The translations under genes and the position numbers were made by a program. A stretch of DNA of 56,086 nt from Bacteroidales bacterium (GTDB lineage Bacteria > Bacteroidota > Bacteroidia > Bacteroidales > UBA932), in the NCBI GenBank assembly GCA_017453565.1, contig JAFTEQ010000040.1, positions 1 through 56,086 on the forward strand, given 5' to 3'. Positions within the stretch are counted from its first letter, which is position 1; every line of letters begins with the position of its first letter. The notes beneath the pieces are model-generated. The model saw only the letters and a list, made by a program, of their open reading frames with translations, did no database searches and was not told the origin of the DNA. Below are positions 6,183-14,093 of this stretch, one piece after another.

Positions 6183-8204
6183 TCATTTTTCCTTGAGCAG
6201 GGTCTTCCAATTCCGCGGCAATTCTATCTGAACCGAGGCGTAACCGCCTCCGGGCATGGTCTGCACCTTGTTGCGGGCACTGTCGCCGGTAATCAGGAAC
6301 GCGGTCATCCCGGGCCGCATGGTGGGGATGGTTTTCTGTTCGCTCTCAGGAGAATCATACCAGGCGGGCGTAGCGGTCACCTGGGCCCCTTCCGCCTTGC
6401 CCAGATGGGCGGAGTACTGCCGCAGGGTGTGCTCGCCTCCGTCCTTGCGGCTGCCGGGATTGGCATAGTAGTTCGCGAAGGCGCGTTCCTTGAGCGGACG
6501 GCGGGAGGCGCCGATAAGCGCCTTCTCCAGAGCTTCAGGCGAGCGGTACTTGCCCGCCAGGATGGCGGCCACGGGCTCCGTCATCAGGATAGTCCTGAAG
6601 GTGTACTGCTTCCCGCTGCCCAGGGCGAACTGACAGCGCTCGGAGATATCCCAGGCCAGCAGTTCCATCACTTTCTGCGGATCGGTCGTGGACGGGGCCA
6701 TATTGTTCCCCCACAGCAGGGTGGACCCCAGCGTGACTACGCTGTCGTTCTCCGAGAAGCCCTTCCGCACGTGGTAGGGCTGCCAGCCCACACGGCGGCA
6801 GGCCTCTTCATCCTCAACCAGGCACCAGGGCATCGGGTAACCGAAGGTACCCATCCGGTCCTGCTTCACATAATAACCGCACAGATTCATGAGCGCCAGG
6901 TTCATGAAGCGGCCTATGGCGACGTTCGCCTCCTCGTTGATCTGACCTTGGCCGCAGTCGATACCCAGTTCCTTCGCAATCGGCCCGTTGATCCAGCAAT
7001 ACGGTGCCCAGGCGTGCGTACTGGCCAGTGTGCGGCGGAAATTGCCGTCGCCGAGACCCTTGGTGAGAGCGATGAGGATGGGCATGTATTCGGGTTTGCA
7101 ACCTGCCATGACGGCATTCACCGCCACATGCCATGCCTTGGTGTCGCGATGGGCGATGGGAAGCACCGCCACGGTTTCATTATATTTATAAGGCGTGAAG
7201 CGCATGAAGTCCGACACCTTTTCGAAGGTGGGCGGAACGATGGGAAGGCCGTCGGTCCAGTTCTGCTTGCGGAAATAGGCGTCGATTTCTTCCAGCGTGC
7301 CGTAGAACACATCGTCGCGGACATCGCCGCTCCCGCTCTTCTCCGCCTGCGCCCTTTCCTCGGCCGTAATGGGTTTGGTGAGCGCTTCCACGATCTGCGG
7401 CCACAGGATCTCCCGGGTGTTCCGGAGGAGGGTCTCCTCGGAATCGGCCGCGAACGCGCCGGGATACTGTGCCACACGCATCACGGGAACACCGTTGTTG
7501 CGGGCCGTATACCGCGCCTGGTCGGCGAAACCGGGCCCTGCGATGACCACCGACGGGATGCCGAGGTATTCGGCGGTGATGCACGAGCCCGTTTCCTTGG
7601 GCGTACAGAGGCCACAGCCTCCGTTGCCGGAAATGACGGCATCCACCTTCATATCCTGCAGCTTCTGCTTAAATTCCTCGTTCTGCTTCCGTTTCACGCC
7701 GGGGGCCGGGTACGGTCCTGCAAAGCCGATTTCGTCAAGCAGAAGAACCTTGGCTTTGGGATAATGCTCTTTGATGAGCCGTTTGATCTCGGGATGAGTG
7801 ACGCCCGTCATAAAACTCACGCCCACAACGGCGATGGTCTTTCCTTCAAGCGTGCTCAACCGGGGAGCCTGGGTAATCATCTCCACGCTCGTACGCCCTA
7901 CCGGGGACACCACGGCATAGCCGGGCACGGAGGGAGCCTGCACGGTCGGAGTTGCTTCCGGAGGCGTTTGCGGGGCGGCCGATGGGGCGGCCTTCACCGA
8001 TGCCGGTTTCGAGGCGGCCTTGGGGGCCATCGCTTTGGGCGCCTCCGTCTTCACCGTGGTTTTCGGCGCCTCCGCCGCCTTGGCGGCAGCTTCCGTCTTC
8101 TGATACTCGGCGCGGCATGTCTCGTCGCAGACAATCCGCTGTCCCTGGGCTGAAGCCAGGATGCTCAGAACAATGGTCGTGAGCAGCAATGCAATCCTTT
8201 TCAT
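6183..8204 (-). CDS. Secreted UGSC-family two-domain redox protein
   Basis: I take the start at 8204 (MKRIALLLTTIVLSILASAQ), which gives a signal peptide; an upstream in-frame ATG at 8240 would add 12 residues. After a Lys/Ala/Pro-rich linker (about 40-95) comes a UGSC-like domain (about 98-290) whose (Sec/Cys)-G-S-C motif is here C197-G-L-C200, within ISGNGGCGLCTP. A second conserved unit follows (about 310-670, starting near NWTDGLPIVPPTFEKV). No in-frame TGA is used, so this is a cysteine form rather than a selenoprotein. The biochemical role of the family is not established to my knowledge; thiol redox chemistry is inferred from the CxxC. The export signal and linker look unusual for the family. 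Confidence 0.75.
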   Translation of the reverse strand: MKRIALLLTTIVLSILASAQGQRIVCDETCRAEYQKTEAAAKAAEAPKTTVKTEAPKAMAPKAASKPASVKAAPSAAPQTPPEATPTVQAPSVPGYAVVSPVGRTSVEMITQAPRLSTLEGKTIAVVGVSFMTGVTHPEIKRLIKEHYPKAKVLLLDEIGFAGPYPAPGVKRKQNEEFKQKLQDMKVDAVISGNGGCGLCTPKETGSCITAEYLGIPSVVIAGPGFADQARYTARNNGVPVMRVAQYPGAFAADSEETLLRNTREILWPQIVEALTKPITAEERAQAEKSGSGDVRDDVFYGTLEEIDAYFRKQNWTDGLPIVPPTFEKVSDFMRFTPYKYNETVAVLPIAHRDTKAWHVAVNAVMAGCKPEYMPILIALTKGLGDGNFRRTLASTHAWAPYCWINGPIAKELGIDCGQGQINEEANVAIGRFMNLALMNLCGYYVKQDRMGTFGYPMPWCLVEDEEACRRVGWQPYHVRKGFSENDSVVTLGSTLLWGNNMAPSTTDPQKVMELLAWDISERCQFALGSGKQYTFRTILMTEPVAAILAGKYRSPEALEKALIGASRRPLKERAFANYYANPGSRKDGGEHTLRQYSAHLGKAEGAQVTATPAWYDSPESEQKTIPTMRPGMTAFLITGDSARNKVQTMPGGGYASVQIELPRNWKTLLKEK

Positions 8205-8279
8205 ACGCTTTTCGTTTATCATAAAGACACGGGAATTCATGCAATCTTAATACAATCCTTCATTTTTATGGTAAATGAT

Positions 8280-8287
8280 TAAATTTG
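8280..8287 (+). promoter_or_regulatory. -7 box of the glycoside hydrolase operon
   Basis: TAAATTTG matches TAnnTTTG and lies 20 bases before the ATG at 8308. The same octamer precedes the MFS gene at 18574. Confidence 0.7.
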
Positions 8288-8307
8288 TATGCCAATAGTT
8301 AATCGAT

Positions 8308-11034
8308 ATGACATCGCTCCTTTCTCTCCTTGCGGCAGCGGCCATCCTGGCCGTTTCGACGCCTGAACGGATGTTTCCCTTCCAGCCCACCCACGCTGCG
8401 CCCGACAACCTCACCAACGTGCAGACCTGGACCGGTACGCGCCGGGACCCGGCCGGCAACGAGGGTTTCATTCGTGCGGAAGGAGACCATTTCGTGGACG
8501 AGACGGGCTCGGTACGCAGGTTCCTGGGCACCAATATCTGTTTTTCCGGCTGCTTCCCCAGCCACGAAGACGCAGACCGCGTGGCGGAAGAGCTCACCCG
8601 CTACGGCATCAATCTGGTCCGGCTCCATTACGTGCACCACAAGTTCCCCAAAGACAAGATCTATCCCGAACCGGACTCCTTCCTGGAACCCGAGCAGCTG
8701 GAGCGTTTCGACTACTTCTTCGCCCGACTCAAGGAAAAAGGCATCTACACCTATTTCCAGCTGAACATCGGCCGCAAGTTCGGCGAGCAGAACGGCCTGC
8801 CGAACGCAGATAAACTGCCCTGGTACAACAACGGCGTAGATATGGCCTGCAAGCGCATGGTCGAACTGCACCGCAAGTACGTTCGCGACATCCTCGGCCA
8901 CGTGAACCCCTACACGGGCCTCGCCTACAAGGATGAACCGGCCATCGCCATGCTGGAGATCGCCAACGAGAACTCCATCGTGAGCACCTGGTTCAAATCG
9001 AAATACGACTTCCCGCACCTCACCGAGCCCTACGCCAGCGAGATCAAGGCCCAGTGGAACCGCTGGCTGCAACGCAAGTACGGCAGCGACGCCGCGCTCC
9101 GCAAGGCCTGGACCGAGGCCCTGAAGGGAAGCGGCGAGGAATATCTGCCCGACGGAACGATCGGTGCCGCGGCCACCCCCAACTGGGACCTGCAGAAACA
9201 GGCTTCGGCCGATGCCGGTCTGGAGCGCCTGCCCGCCACGCGGGAAGACGGCCTCAAGGGAAGCCACTACCTGCGCCTCAATGTACGCAATGCCGGCCCC
9301 TTCACCACCGCCCTTCAGCTGTACCGCACCGGACTGACCTTCCGCAAAGGAGAACCCCTGACCCTGCGTTTCAAGATCAGGAGCCGCGAAGGCGGCCGCG
9401 TGGAGGTCCGCTTCAGCCAGCACCACGACCCCTGGCACGTAATCGGCCTGAAAACGGAGATTGAATGCACCCCCCGGTGGAAGGAGCAAGTGCTCAGTTT
9501 CATCCCCGGAGCAGATGATGAAAACATGCGTCTGGTATTCTCACACTTCAGTTCCGGCAGCGTCATCGACCTGGCCGACCTCTCGCTCGTATCGGGCGCC
9601 GCATGGCAGTGGCCGAAGGGCGCCAGCCTGAAAAAGGGCAACATCGACTGGCCCTACCTGGAAGAATGGTCCCTGCCCGAACAGAGGGCCCTCGATTTCA
9701 CGGAGTTCCTCGCGTCCATAGAGACCGACTACTTCAGCACCCTGCGTCGGGAGATCAAGGAAGTGGCGGGTGCACGGCAGTGCGTCACGGGCACGCAGGT
9801 CCACTACGGACTGCCCCTCATCCAGGGCAGGATGGACTATGTGGACGCGCACAGCTACTGGAACCACCCCATCTTCCCCGGCAAGTTCTGGAACAGCAAG
9901 AGCTGGCGCATCCGCACCACGCCCCTGGTGAACTCTGCTTCCACCCCCGTACCCGGCAGCAACCTGACCCGGCTTGCGCACGACAGGGTTCTGGGCAAGC
10001 CCTTCACCGTCAGCGAATACGACCACCCCAACAGCAATCCCTACGCAGCCGAGGGGAACCTCCTTGCCACGGCCTTCGGCGCCTTCCAGGACTGGTCGGC
10101 CTTCATCCATTTCGCCTGGACGCACAACACAGACTATTTCAGGAGAGTGGAGTCGCCGCTCTTCGACCTCTGTTCCTCCACCGAGAAACTGGTGCATTTC
10201 CCCGCCTGCTACGCCATGTTCGTCCGGGGCGACGTGCAGAAAGGCCCCGACGATACGATTTGCTCCCTGAGCACCTCGCAGGAGCAGGGCATCCGCGCCG
10301 TTGCGGCCAAACAGCAGTCCCAGCCCCTGCCTGTGGTTCCCTTTTCTTCCCCGCTCCGCAACCTGCCCCTCGCCTACGTTTCCGGCTGCCGGCTTGAGGA
10401 AGAGCCCGGCTTCTTCGCGCCCGGAAAGCGCACGCTCATAGAGAACGATTCCGCAGTACCCGCCCCGGTGCGGAAGGCTTTCGCCCAAAAGTCGGTGCGC
10501 AGCGCCGGCGGGCAACTGCTCTGGGACTGGTCCATTCCCGATGCCGGCTTCTTCCAGGCCGACACGCCCCGTACCAAGGTGTTCACGGGGTTCGTCCGGG
10601 GCCGCTCCTTCCGCTTCGAAGGCCTCGAGCTCACCCCCGGGAAGACCCTGAACGACTGGCTCACGCTTTCGCTTACCTGCACCAACCCGGACGCTCAGAA
10701 GAGCCCCTCGGGCCGGCTCCCGGTGGGGAAATACCTGCTTGCCGTCACGGGCGTATGCCACAACAGCGGAGCGGTGTATGTAAAAAAAGGAACGGAGTTC
10801 ATCTCCTGCATGCCGCAGGACGGCGGTTCCGTAGGCCACGCGCCTGTCCTTTGCGAAGGGATTGAGGCGACGCTGCGTCTGCACGACCTCTGCGGCCACG
10901 TGCGCTGCTTCGCCCTCGACGGCAACGGCGACCGGACCCGGGAAGTGCCCGTAAGGGCCGACGCCGAGGGGAACGCCCTGCTGCAACTGGGTCCCGAATA
11001 CCGCACCGTCTGGTACGAACTCGACATCCAATAA
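8308..11034 (+). CDS. Secreted clan-A glycoside hydrolase with inserted carbohydrate-binding domain
   Basis: A 908-residue protein with an N-terminal signal peptide. The catalytic fold looks like a GH-A (GH5-like) TIM barrel: RFLGTNICFSG near 71-81, INLVRLHYVHH at 101-111, the probable acid/base E221 in EIANENS, and the probable nucleophile E570 in FTVSEYDHPN. Between the two glutamates (about 300-425) lies a beta-sandwich like CBM families 4/9/22 (HYLRLNVRN, LTLRFKIRS, WKEQVLSFIPG). The C-terminal 200 residues look like accessory beta domains. Substrate is unknown; a beta-linked plant or mucin polysaccharide is plausible. It is followed after one base by the HD/flavoprotein gene, so they form an operon. 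Exact GH family not assigned. Confidence 0.8.
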   Translation: MTSLLSLLAAAAILAVSTPERMFPFQPTHAAPDNLTNVQTWTGTRRDPAGNEGFIRAEGDHFVDETGSVRRFLGTNICFSGCFPSHEDADRVAEELTRYGINLVRLHYVHHKFPKDKIYPEPDSFLEPEQLERFDYFFARLKEKGIYTYFQLNIGRKFGEQNGLPNADKLPWYNNGVDMACKRMVELHRKYVRDILGHVNPYTGLAYKDEPAIAMLEIANENSIVSTWFKSKYDFPHLTEPYASEIKAQWNRWLQRKYGSDAALRKAWTEALKGSGEEYLPDGTIGAAATPNWDLQKQASADAGLERLPATREDGLKGSHYLRLNVRNAGPFTTALQLYRTGLTFRKGEPLTLRFKIRSREGGRVEVRFSQHHDPWHVIGLKTEIECTPRWKEQVLSFIPGADDENMRLVFSHFSSGSVIDLADLSLVSGAAWQWPKGASLKKGNIDWPYLEEWSLPEQRALDFTEFLASIETDYFSTLRREIKEVAGARQCVTGTQVHYGLPLIQGRMDYVDAHSYWNHPIFPGKFWNSKSWRIRTTPLVNSASTPVPGSNLTRLAHDRVLGKPFTVSEYDHPNSNPYAAEGNLLATAFGAFQDWSAFIHFAWTHNTDYFRRVESPLFDLCSSTEKLVHFPACYAMFVRGDVQKGPDDTICSLSTSQEQGIRAVAAKQQSQPLPVVPFSSPLRNLPLAYVSGCRLEEEPGFFAPGKRTLIENDSAVPAPVRKAFAQKSVRSAGGQLLWDWSIPDAGFFQADTPRTKVFTGFVRGRSFRFEGLELTPGKTLNDWLTLSLTCTNPDAQKSPSGRLPVGKYLLAVTGVCHNSGAVYVKKGTEFISCMPQDGGSVGHAPVLCEGIEATLRLHDLCGHVRCFALDGNGDRTREVPVRADAEGNALLQLGPEYRTVWYELDIQ

Positions 11035-11035
11035 T

Positions 11036-12871
11036 ATGGAAGAGCTCGCCCGCTTTCTGGAGACCGAGGTTATTCCCCGCTATGCCGCCTTCGACAAGGC
11101 GCACCGTGAGGATCATGCCCGTACGGTGATTGCCCGCGCCCTCGATCTGGCAGCCCGCTATCCGGTCGATGCCGACATGGTCCGCACCGCCGCGGCCTGC
11201 CACGACCTGGGCCTTGCCTGCGGGCGGGAACGCCATCATCTGGAAAGCGGACGCATCATCCGGGAGATGAAGGAACTGCGCCGCTGGTTCTCCGAGGAGC
11301 AGATTGAGACCATCGCCCAGGCGGCCGAAGACCACCGGGCCTCGGCGGAGCAGGAACCCCGGAGCATCTACGGACGCATCGTGGCCGAAGCCGACCGGCT
11401 CATCGTGCCGGAGCAGATTGTACGCAGGACCATCCAATACGGGCTCGCCCACTATCCGGAACTGCCCCGGGAGGAGCAGTGGAACAGGACCCTGGAGCAC
11501 CTGCACGAGAAATATGCCGAGGGCGGGTACCTGCGTCTCTGGATCCCCGAATCGCCCAACGCCGAAGCCCTTTCCCGGCTCCGCGCCCTCATCCGGGACG
11601 AAAAGACCCTCCGGCCCCTCTTTGAAGAGATCTACCGCACGGAGACCCTGCACCGGGTGGCCATCATAGGGGCGGGCGCCGCAGGGTGTTTCTGCGCCCT
11701 CCAGCTCGCCCGCCTGCGGCCCGACCTCTCCATCCACATCTACGAGGCGGGCGCGAAACCCCTTGCCAAAGTGGCCATCACGGGCGGCGGACGCTGCAAC
11801 CTCAGCAATACTTTTGCCGGCGTGAACGACCTTTCCCGCGTCTATCCGCGCGGACACCGGCTTATGGGGCGTCTCTTCCACCTCTTCGGACCGCAGCAGA
11901 CCGCACGCTGGTGGGAAGAGGAGGGCGTCCCCCTCACCGAAGAGGGAGAGGGTTGCCTGTTCCCCCGTTCGCAGGACGCATTGCAGATTGTGCGGACCCT
12001 GCTGCGTGGCTGCCGCGACGCCGGGGTGCAGATACACTGCAAGGCACGCGTCTCGGCCCTCACCCCCCTGCCGGAAGGAGGATTCCGACTCAGCCTCCCG
12101 GACGGGAGCGTCGATGCCGACGCCGTGGTGGTCACCACGGGCGGCAGCCCCAAAGCGCAGGGCCTGCAATGGCTGGAGGCCCTCGGGCTTCCCACCGTCC
12201 CGCCCGTTCCTTCCCTCTTCTCCTTCCGCCTGGAGGAAAAGGATTTGCGGAGACGGATGGGCATCGTGATCGACCGGGTGCGCGTAGAACTTGACGGCAC
12301 GCCCTTCCGGGCGGAAGGGACACTGCTCATCACCGACTGGGGCGTGAGCGGACCCGCCGTCCTGCGCCTCTCCTCCTACGCCGCAAGGCATCTTGCCGAA
12401 GTCAAAGGAAAGGGAACGATACGCATTGCCTGGCTGCCCGACGCCGATGCCGCGGAAGCGGGAAGGATGTTGCGCGCCCTTTCCGATGCGAACGGACGAA
12501 AACAGGTGGGCAGCGTGCATCCGCCCCAGCTGCCCGCCCGGGTGTGGGAACTGCTGCTGGAACGGAGCGGGATCGACCCCCGTACGCGCTGGGCGGAACT
12601 ATCCGCCCGCAGCCTTGCGGCGCTCTCGCAGACACTCACGGGCGACCCCTACACCCTGCTCGGCCCCTGCCCCTTCCGCGAAGAGTTCGTCACCTGCGGC
12701 GGAGTGGCGCTCGACGGGGTAAAGTCCGCCACGCTCGAAGCAAAAAAGATCCCCGGCCTTTATTTTGCCGGGGAAATCCTCGATATCGACGCCGTTACCG
12801 GCGGATTCAACCTGCAGGCCGCCTGGACCACGGGTTACACGGTGGCTCAGGCACTGGCCTGGGGCCGTTAA
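11036..12871 (+). CDS. HD-domain hydrolase fused to BaiN/YhiN-type flavoprotein
   Basis: A 611-residue fusion. Residues 1-200 are an HD phosphohydrolase domain with metal ligands H27, H56-D57 and D120 in ACHDLG and EADRL contexts. Residues 205-611 are a full HI0933/BaiN-like flavoprotein: FAD-binding IIGAGAAG (210-217), the family signature KVAITGGGRCNLSN (245-258) and the C-terminal GGVALDGV...GLYFAGEILDIDAVTGGFNLQ. The flavoprotein family binds FAD and NAD(P)H; its native substrates are poorly known. The two parts are usually separate proteins as far as I know. It is read from the promoter of the glycoside hydrolase. No signal peptide, so cytoplasmic. Convergent with adk, overlapping it by 4 bases. 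Confidence 0.85.
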   Translation: MEELARFLETEVIPRYAAFDKAHREDHARTVIARALDLAARYPVDADMVRTAAACHDLGLACGRERHHLESGRIIREMKELRRWFSEEQIETIAQAAEDHRASAEQEPRSIYGRIVAEADRLIVPEQIVRRTIQYGLAHYPELPREEQWNRTLEHLHEKYAEGGYLRLWIPESPNAEALSRLRALIRDEKTLRPLFEEIYRTETLHRVAIIGAGAAGCFCALQLARLRPDLSIHIYEAGAKPLAKVAITGGGRCNLSNTFAGVNDLSRVYPRGHRLMGRLFHLFGPQQTARWWEEEGVPLTEEGEGCLFPRSQDALQIVRTLLRGCRDAGVQIHCKARVSALTPLPEGGFRLSLPDGSVDADAVVVTTGGSPKAQGLQWLEALGLPTVPPVPSLFSFRLEEKDLRRRMGIVIDRVRVELDGTPFRAEGTLLITDWGVSGPAVLRLSSYAARHLAEVKGKGTIRIAWLPDADAAEAGRMLRALSDANGRKQVGSVHPPQLPARVWELLLERSGIDPRTRWAELSARSLAALSQTLTGDPYTLLGPCPFREEFVTCGGVALDGVKSATLEAKKIPGLYFAGEILDIDAVTGGFNLQAAWTTGYTVAQALAWGR

Positions 12872-13440
12872 AGACGGTCTACGAGTTCGTTGATGCGCGC
12901 CCCCACCTCTTCGATCGTCCCTTCGGCCGGGACCTCATGGTACTTGCCCGTCTCCTTGTAATAGGCGATGAGGGGTTCAGTCTTTTCGTGATAGGTGCGG
13001 ATGCGGTTCTCGATAACCTCGGGTTTGGCATCGTCAGCACGGCCCTCAATGGCGGCACGTCCCGCAATGCGCTCCTTCACCACCGAATCGGGAATGATGA
13101 GGGACACCACAGCCGTGAGGCTTTCGCCCCTGCGGGCCAGCAGGGCGTCGAGGTCACGGGCCTGGGAAACCGTACGGGGAAAACCGTCCAGGATGAAACC
13201 GGCAGCCTCTTTTTCGGCGTTAAACGCCGATTCGATCATGCCTTCCACCACCTCGTCGGGAACGAGGCATCCTTTCTCAATGAGCACGGCCGCTTCCTTT
13301 CCAAGCGCCGTACCCGCGGCGATTTCGGCCCGGAGCAGAGCCCCGGTGGAGATGTGACGCAGATTGTAGCGCTGCGCCATGGGTGCAGCCTGAGTGCCCT
13401 TACCGGCACCGGGAGGCCCGAACAGGATGTAGTATTTCAT
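12868..13440 (-). CDS. adk: Adenylate kinase
   Basis: A 190-residue adenylate kinase that interconverts AMP, ADP and ATP. The Walker A loop is GPPGAGKGT (8-16); the NMP-binding region has ISTGALLRAE, and LDGFPRT marks the AMP site. The LID is the short form (GRAAIEGRADDAKPEVIENR), without the zinc-binding cysteines of long forms, which explains the length of 190. Its ATG overlaps the TGA of hpt (ATGA), so the two purine genes form an operon. The 3' end overlaps the convergent fusion gene at 12868-12871. Confidence 0.97.
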   Translation of the reverse strand: MKYYILFGPPGAGKGTQAAPMAQRYNLRHISTGALLRAEIAAGTALGKEAAVLIEKGCLVPDEVVEGMIESAFNAEKEAAGFILDGFPRTVSQARDLDALLARRGESLTAVVSLIIPDSVVKERIAGRAAIEGRADDAKPEVIENRIRTYHEKTEPLIAYYKETGKYHEVPAEGTIEEVGARINELVDRL

Positions 13441-13979
13441 TTGTCAAGAACGTAGATGTCTTTGTAGTTGCGGCCCAGGTCATCGTAGTCGAGTCCGAAG
13501 CCCACGATGAAGGCGTTGGGAATCTCCATGCCCACATAGTCGAGTTTGACAGGCTTGTCGTACACCTCGGGTTTGAGCAGCAGGGTGCAGATGCGCACCT
13601 CGGTGGCCCCTTTCTGCTCCAGCATATGCTGCAGCGACACGATGGTGTTGCCCGTGTCCACGATGTCTTCGCACACGATCACACGGCGCCCTTCCACGTT
13701 GCCCGTGAGGCCCATCACCTCCAGGACCTGACCGGTGGTCTGCGTGCCCTGGTAGGAAGAAAGCTTCATGCTCATGAGTTCCAGGGGGAAGTCGAGCCGT
13801 TTCATGAGTTCGGCGGTGAAGAGGATGGATCCGTTGAGGACGCAGAGGAGGACCGGGATGTCGGAACAGCCCTTGAAATCTGCGTTCAGGCGGGCCGCCA
13901 CCCCGTCGATGGCGCGTTCAATCTTCTCATTTTCGATGAAAGGACGGAAGGTCTTGTCGTGCAGTTGAATCTTGTCCAT
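13437..13979 (-). CDS. hpt: Hypoxanthine phosphoribosyltransferase
   Basis: A 180-residue purine-salvage enzyme that converts hypoxanthine (and probably guanine) plus PRPP to the nucleotide. The PRPP loop is VIVCEDIVDTGNT (E104, D105, D108, T109), with VLLCVLNGS and the C-terminal VGFGLDYDDLGRNYKDIYVL typical of the family. I chose MDKIQLHDKT at 13979 because the family starts here; an open frame extends further upstream but reads as non-protein. A TATCTTTA box at 14001-14008 fits this start with a leader of about 20 bases. It is the first gene of hpt-adk. Confidence 0.95.
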   Translation of the reverse strand: MDKIQLHDKTFRPFIENEKIERAIDGVAARLNADFKGCSDIPVLLCVLNGSILFTAELMKRLDFPLELMSMKLSSYQGTQTTGQVLEVMGLTGNVEGRRVIVCEDIVDTGNTIVSLQHMLEQKGATEVRICTLLLKPEVYDKPVKLDYVGMEIPNAFIVGFGLDYDDLGRNYKDIYVLDK

Positions 13980-14000
13980 AATGCTTTTGAAAAGGTTTAG

Positions 14001-14008
14001 TAAAGATA
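14001..14008 (-). promoter_or_regulatory. -7 box of hpt-adk
   Basis: TATCTTTA on the minus strand matches TAnnTTTG at all but the last base, about 21 bases before the hpt ATG. Confidence 0.45.
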
Positions 14009-14093
14009 CGCACAATCCGTCAAAAAGAGAAATATTTTTTCGACACGCATTTATTTGTTGGATTTTTCCGTTTCCCCGTTCCATCTTGCGGGC

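Noticed and set aside
7598-7640. Selenocysteine codon in the UGSC-type motif
   Set aside because: The motif is encoded as Cys-Gly-Leu-Cys with no in-frame TGA and no SECIS-like hairpin was noticed.
6012-8153. Long plus-strand open frame opposite the UGSC gene
   Set aside because: Histidine/arginine/glycine-rich translation with no family pattern; it is the mirror of a well-conserved minus-strand gene in GC-rich DNA.
10799-12520. Long minus-strand open frame opposite the HD/flavoprotein gene
   Set aside because: The plus strand encodes clear HD and FAD motifs; the antisense translation shows no domain.
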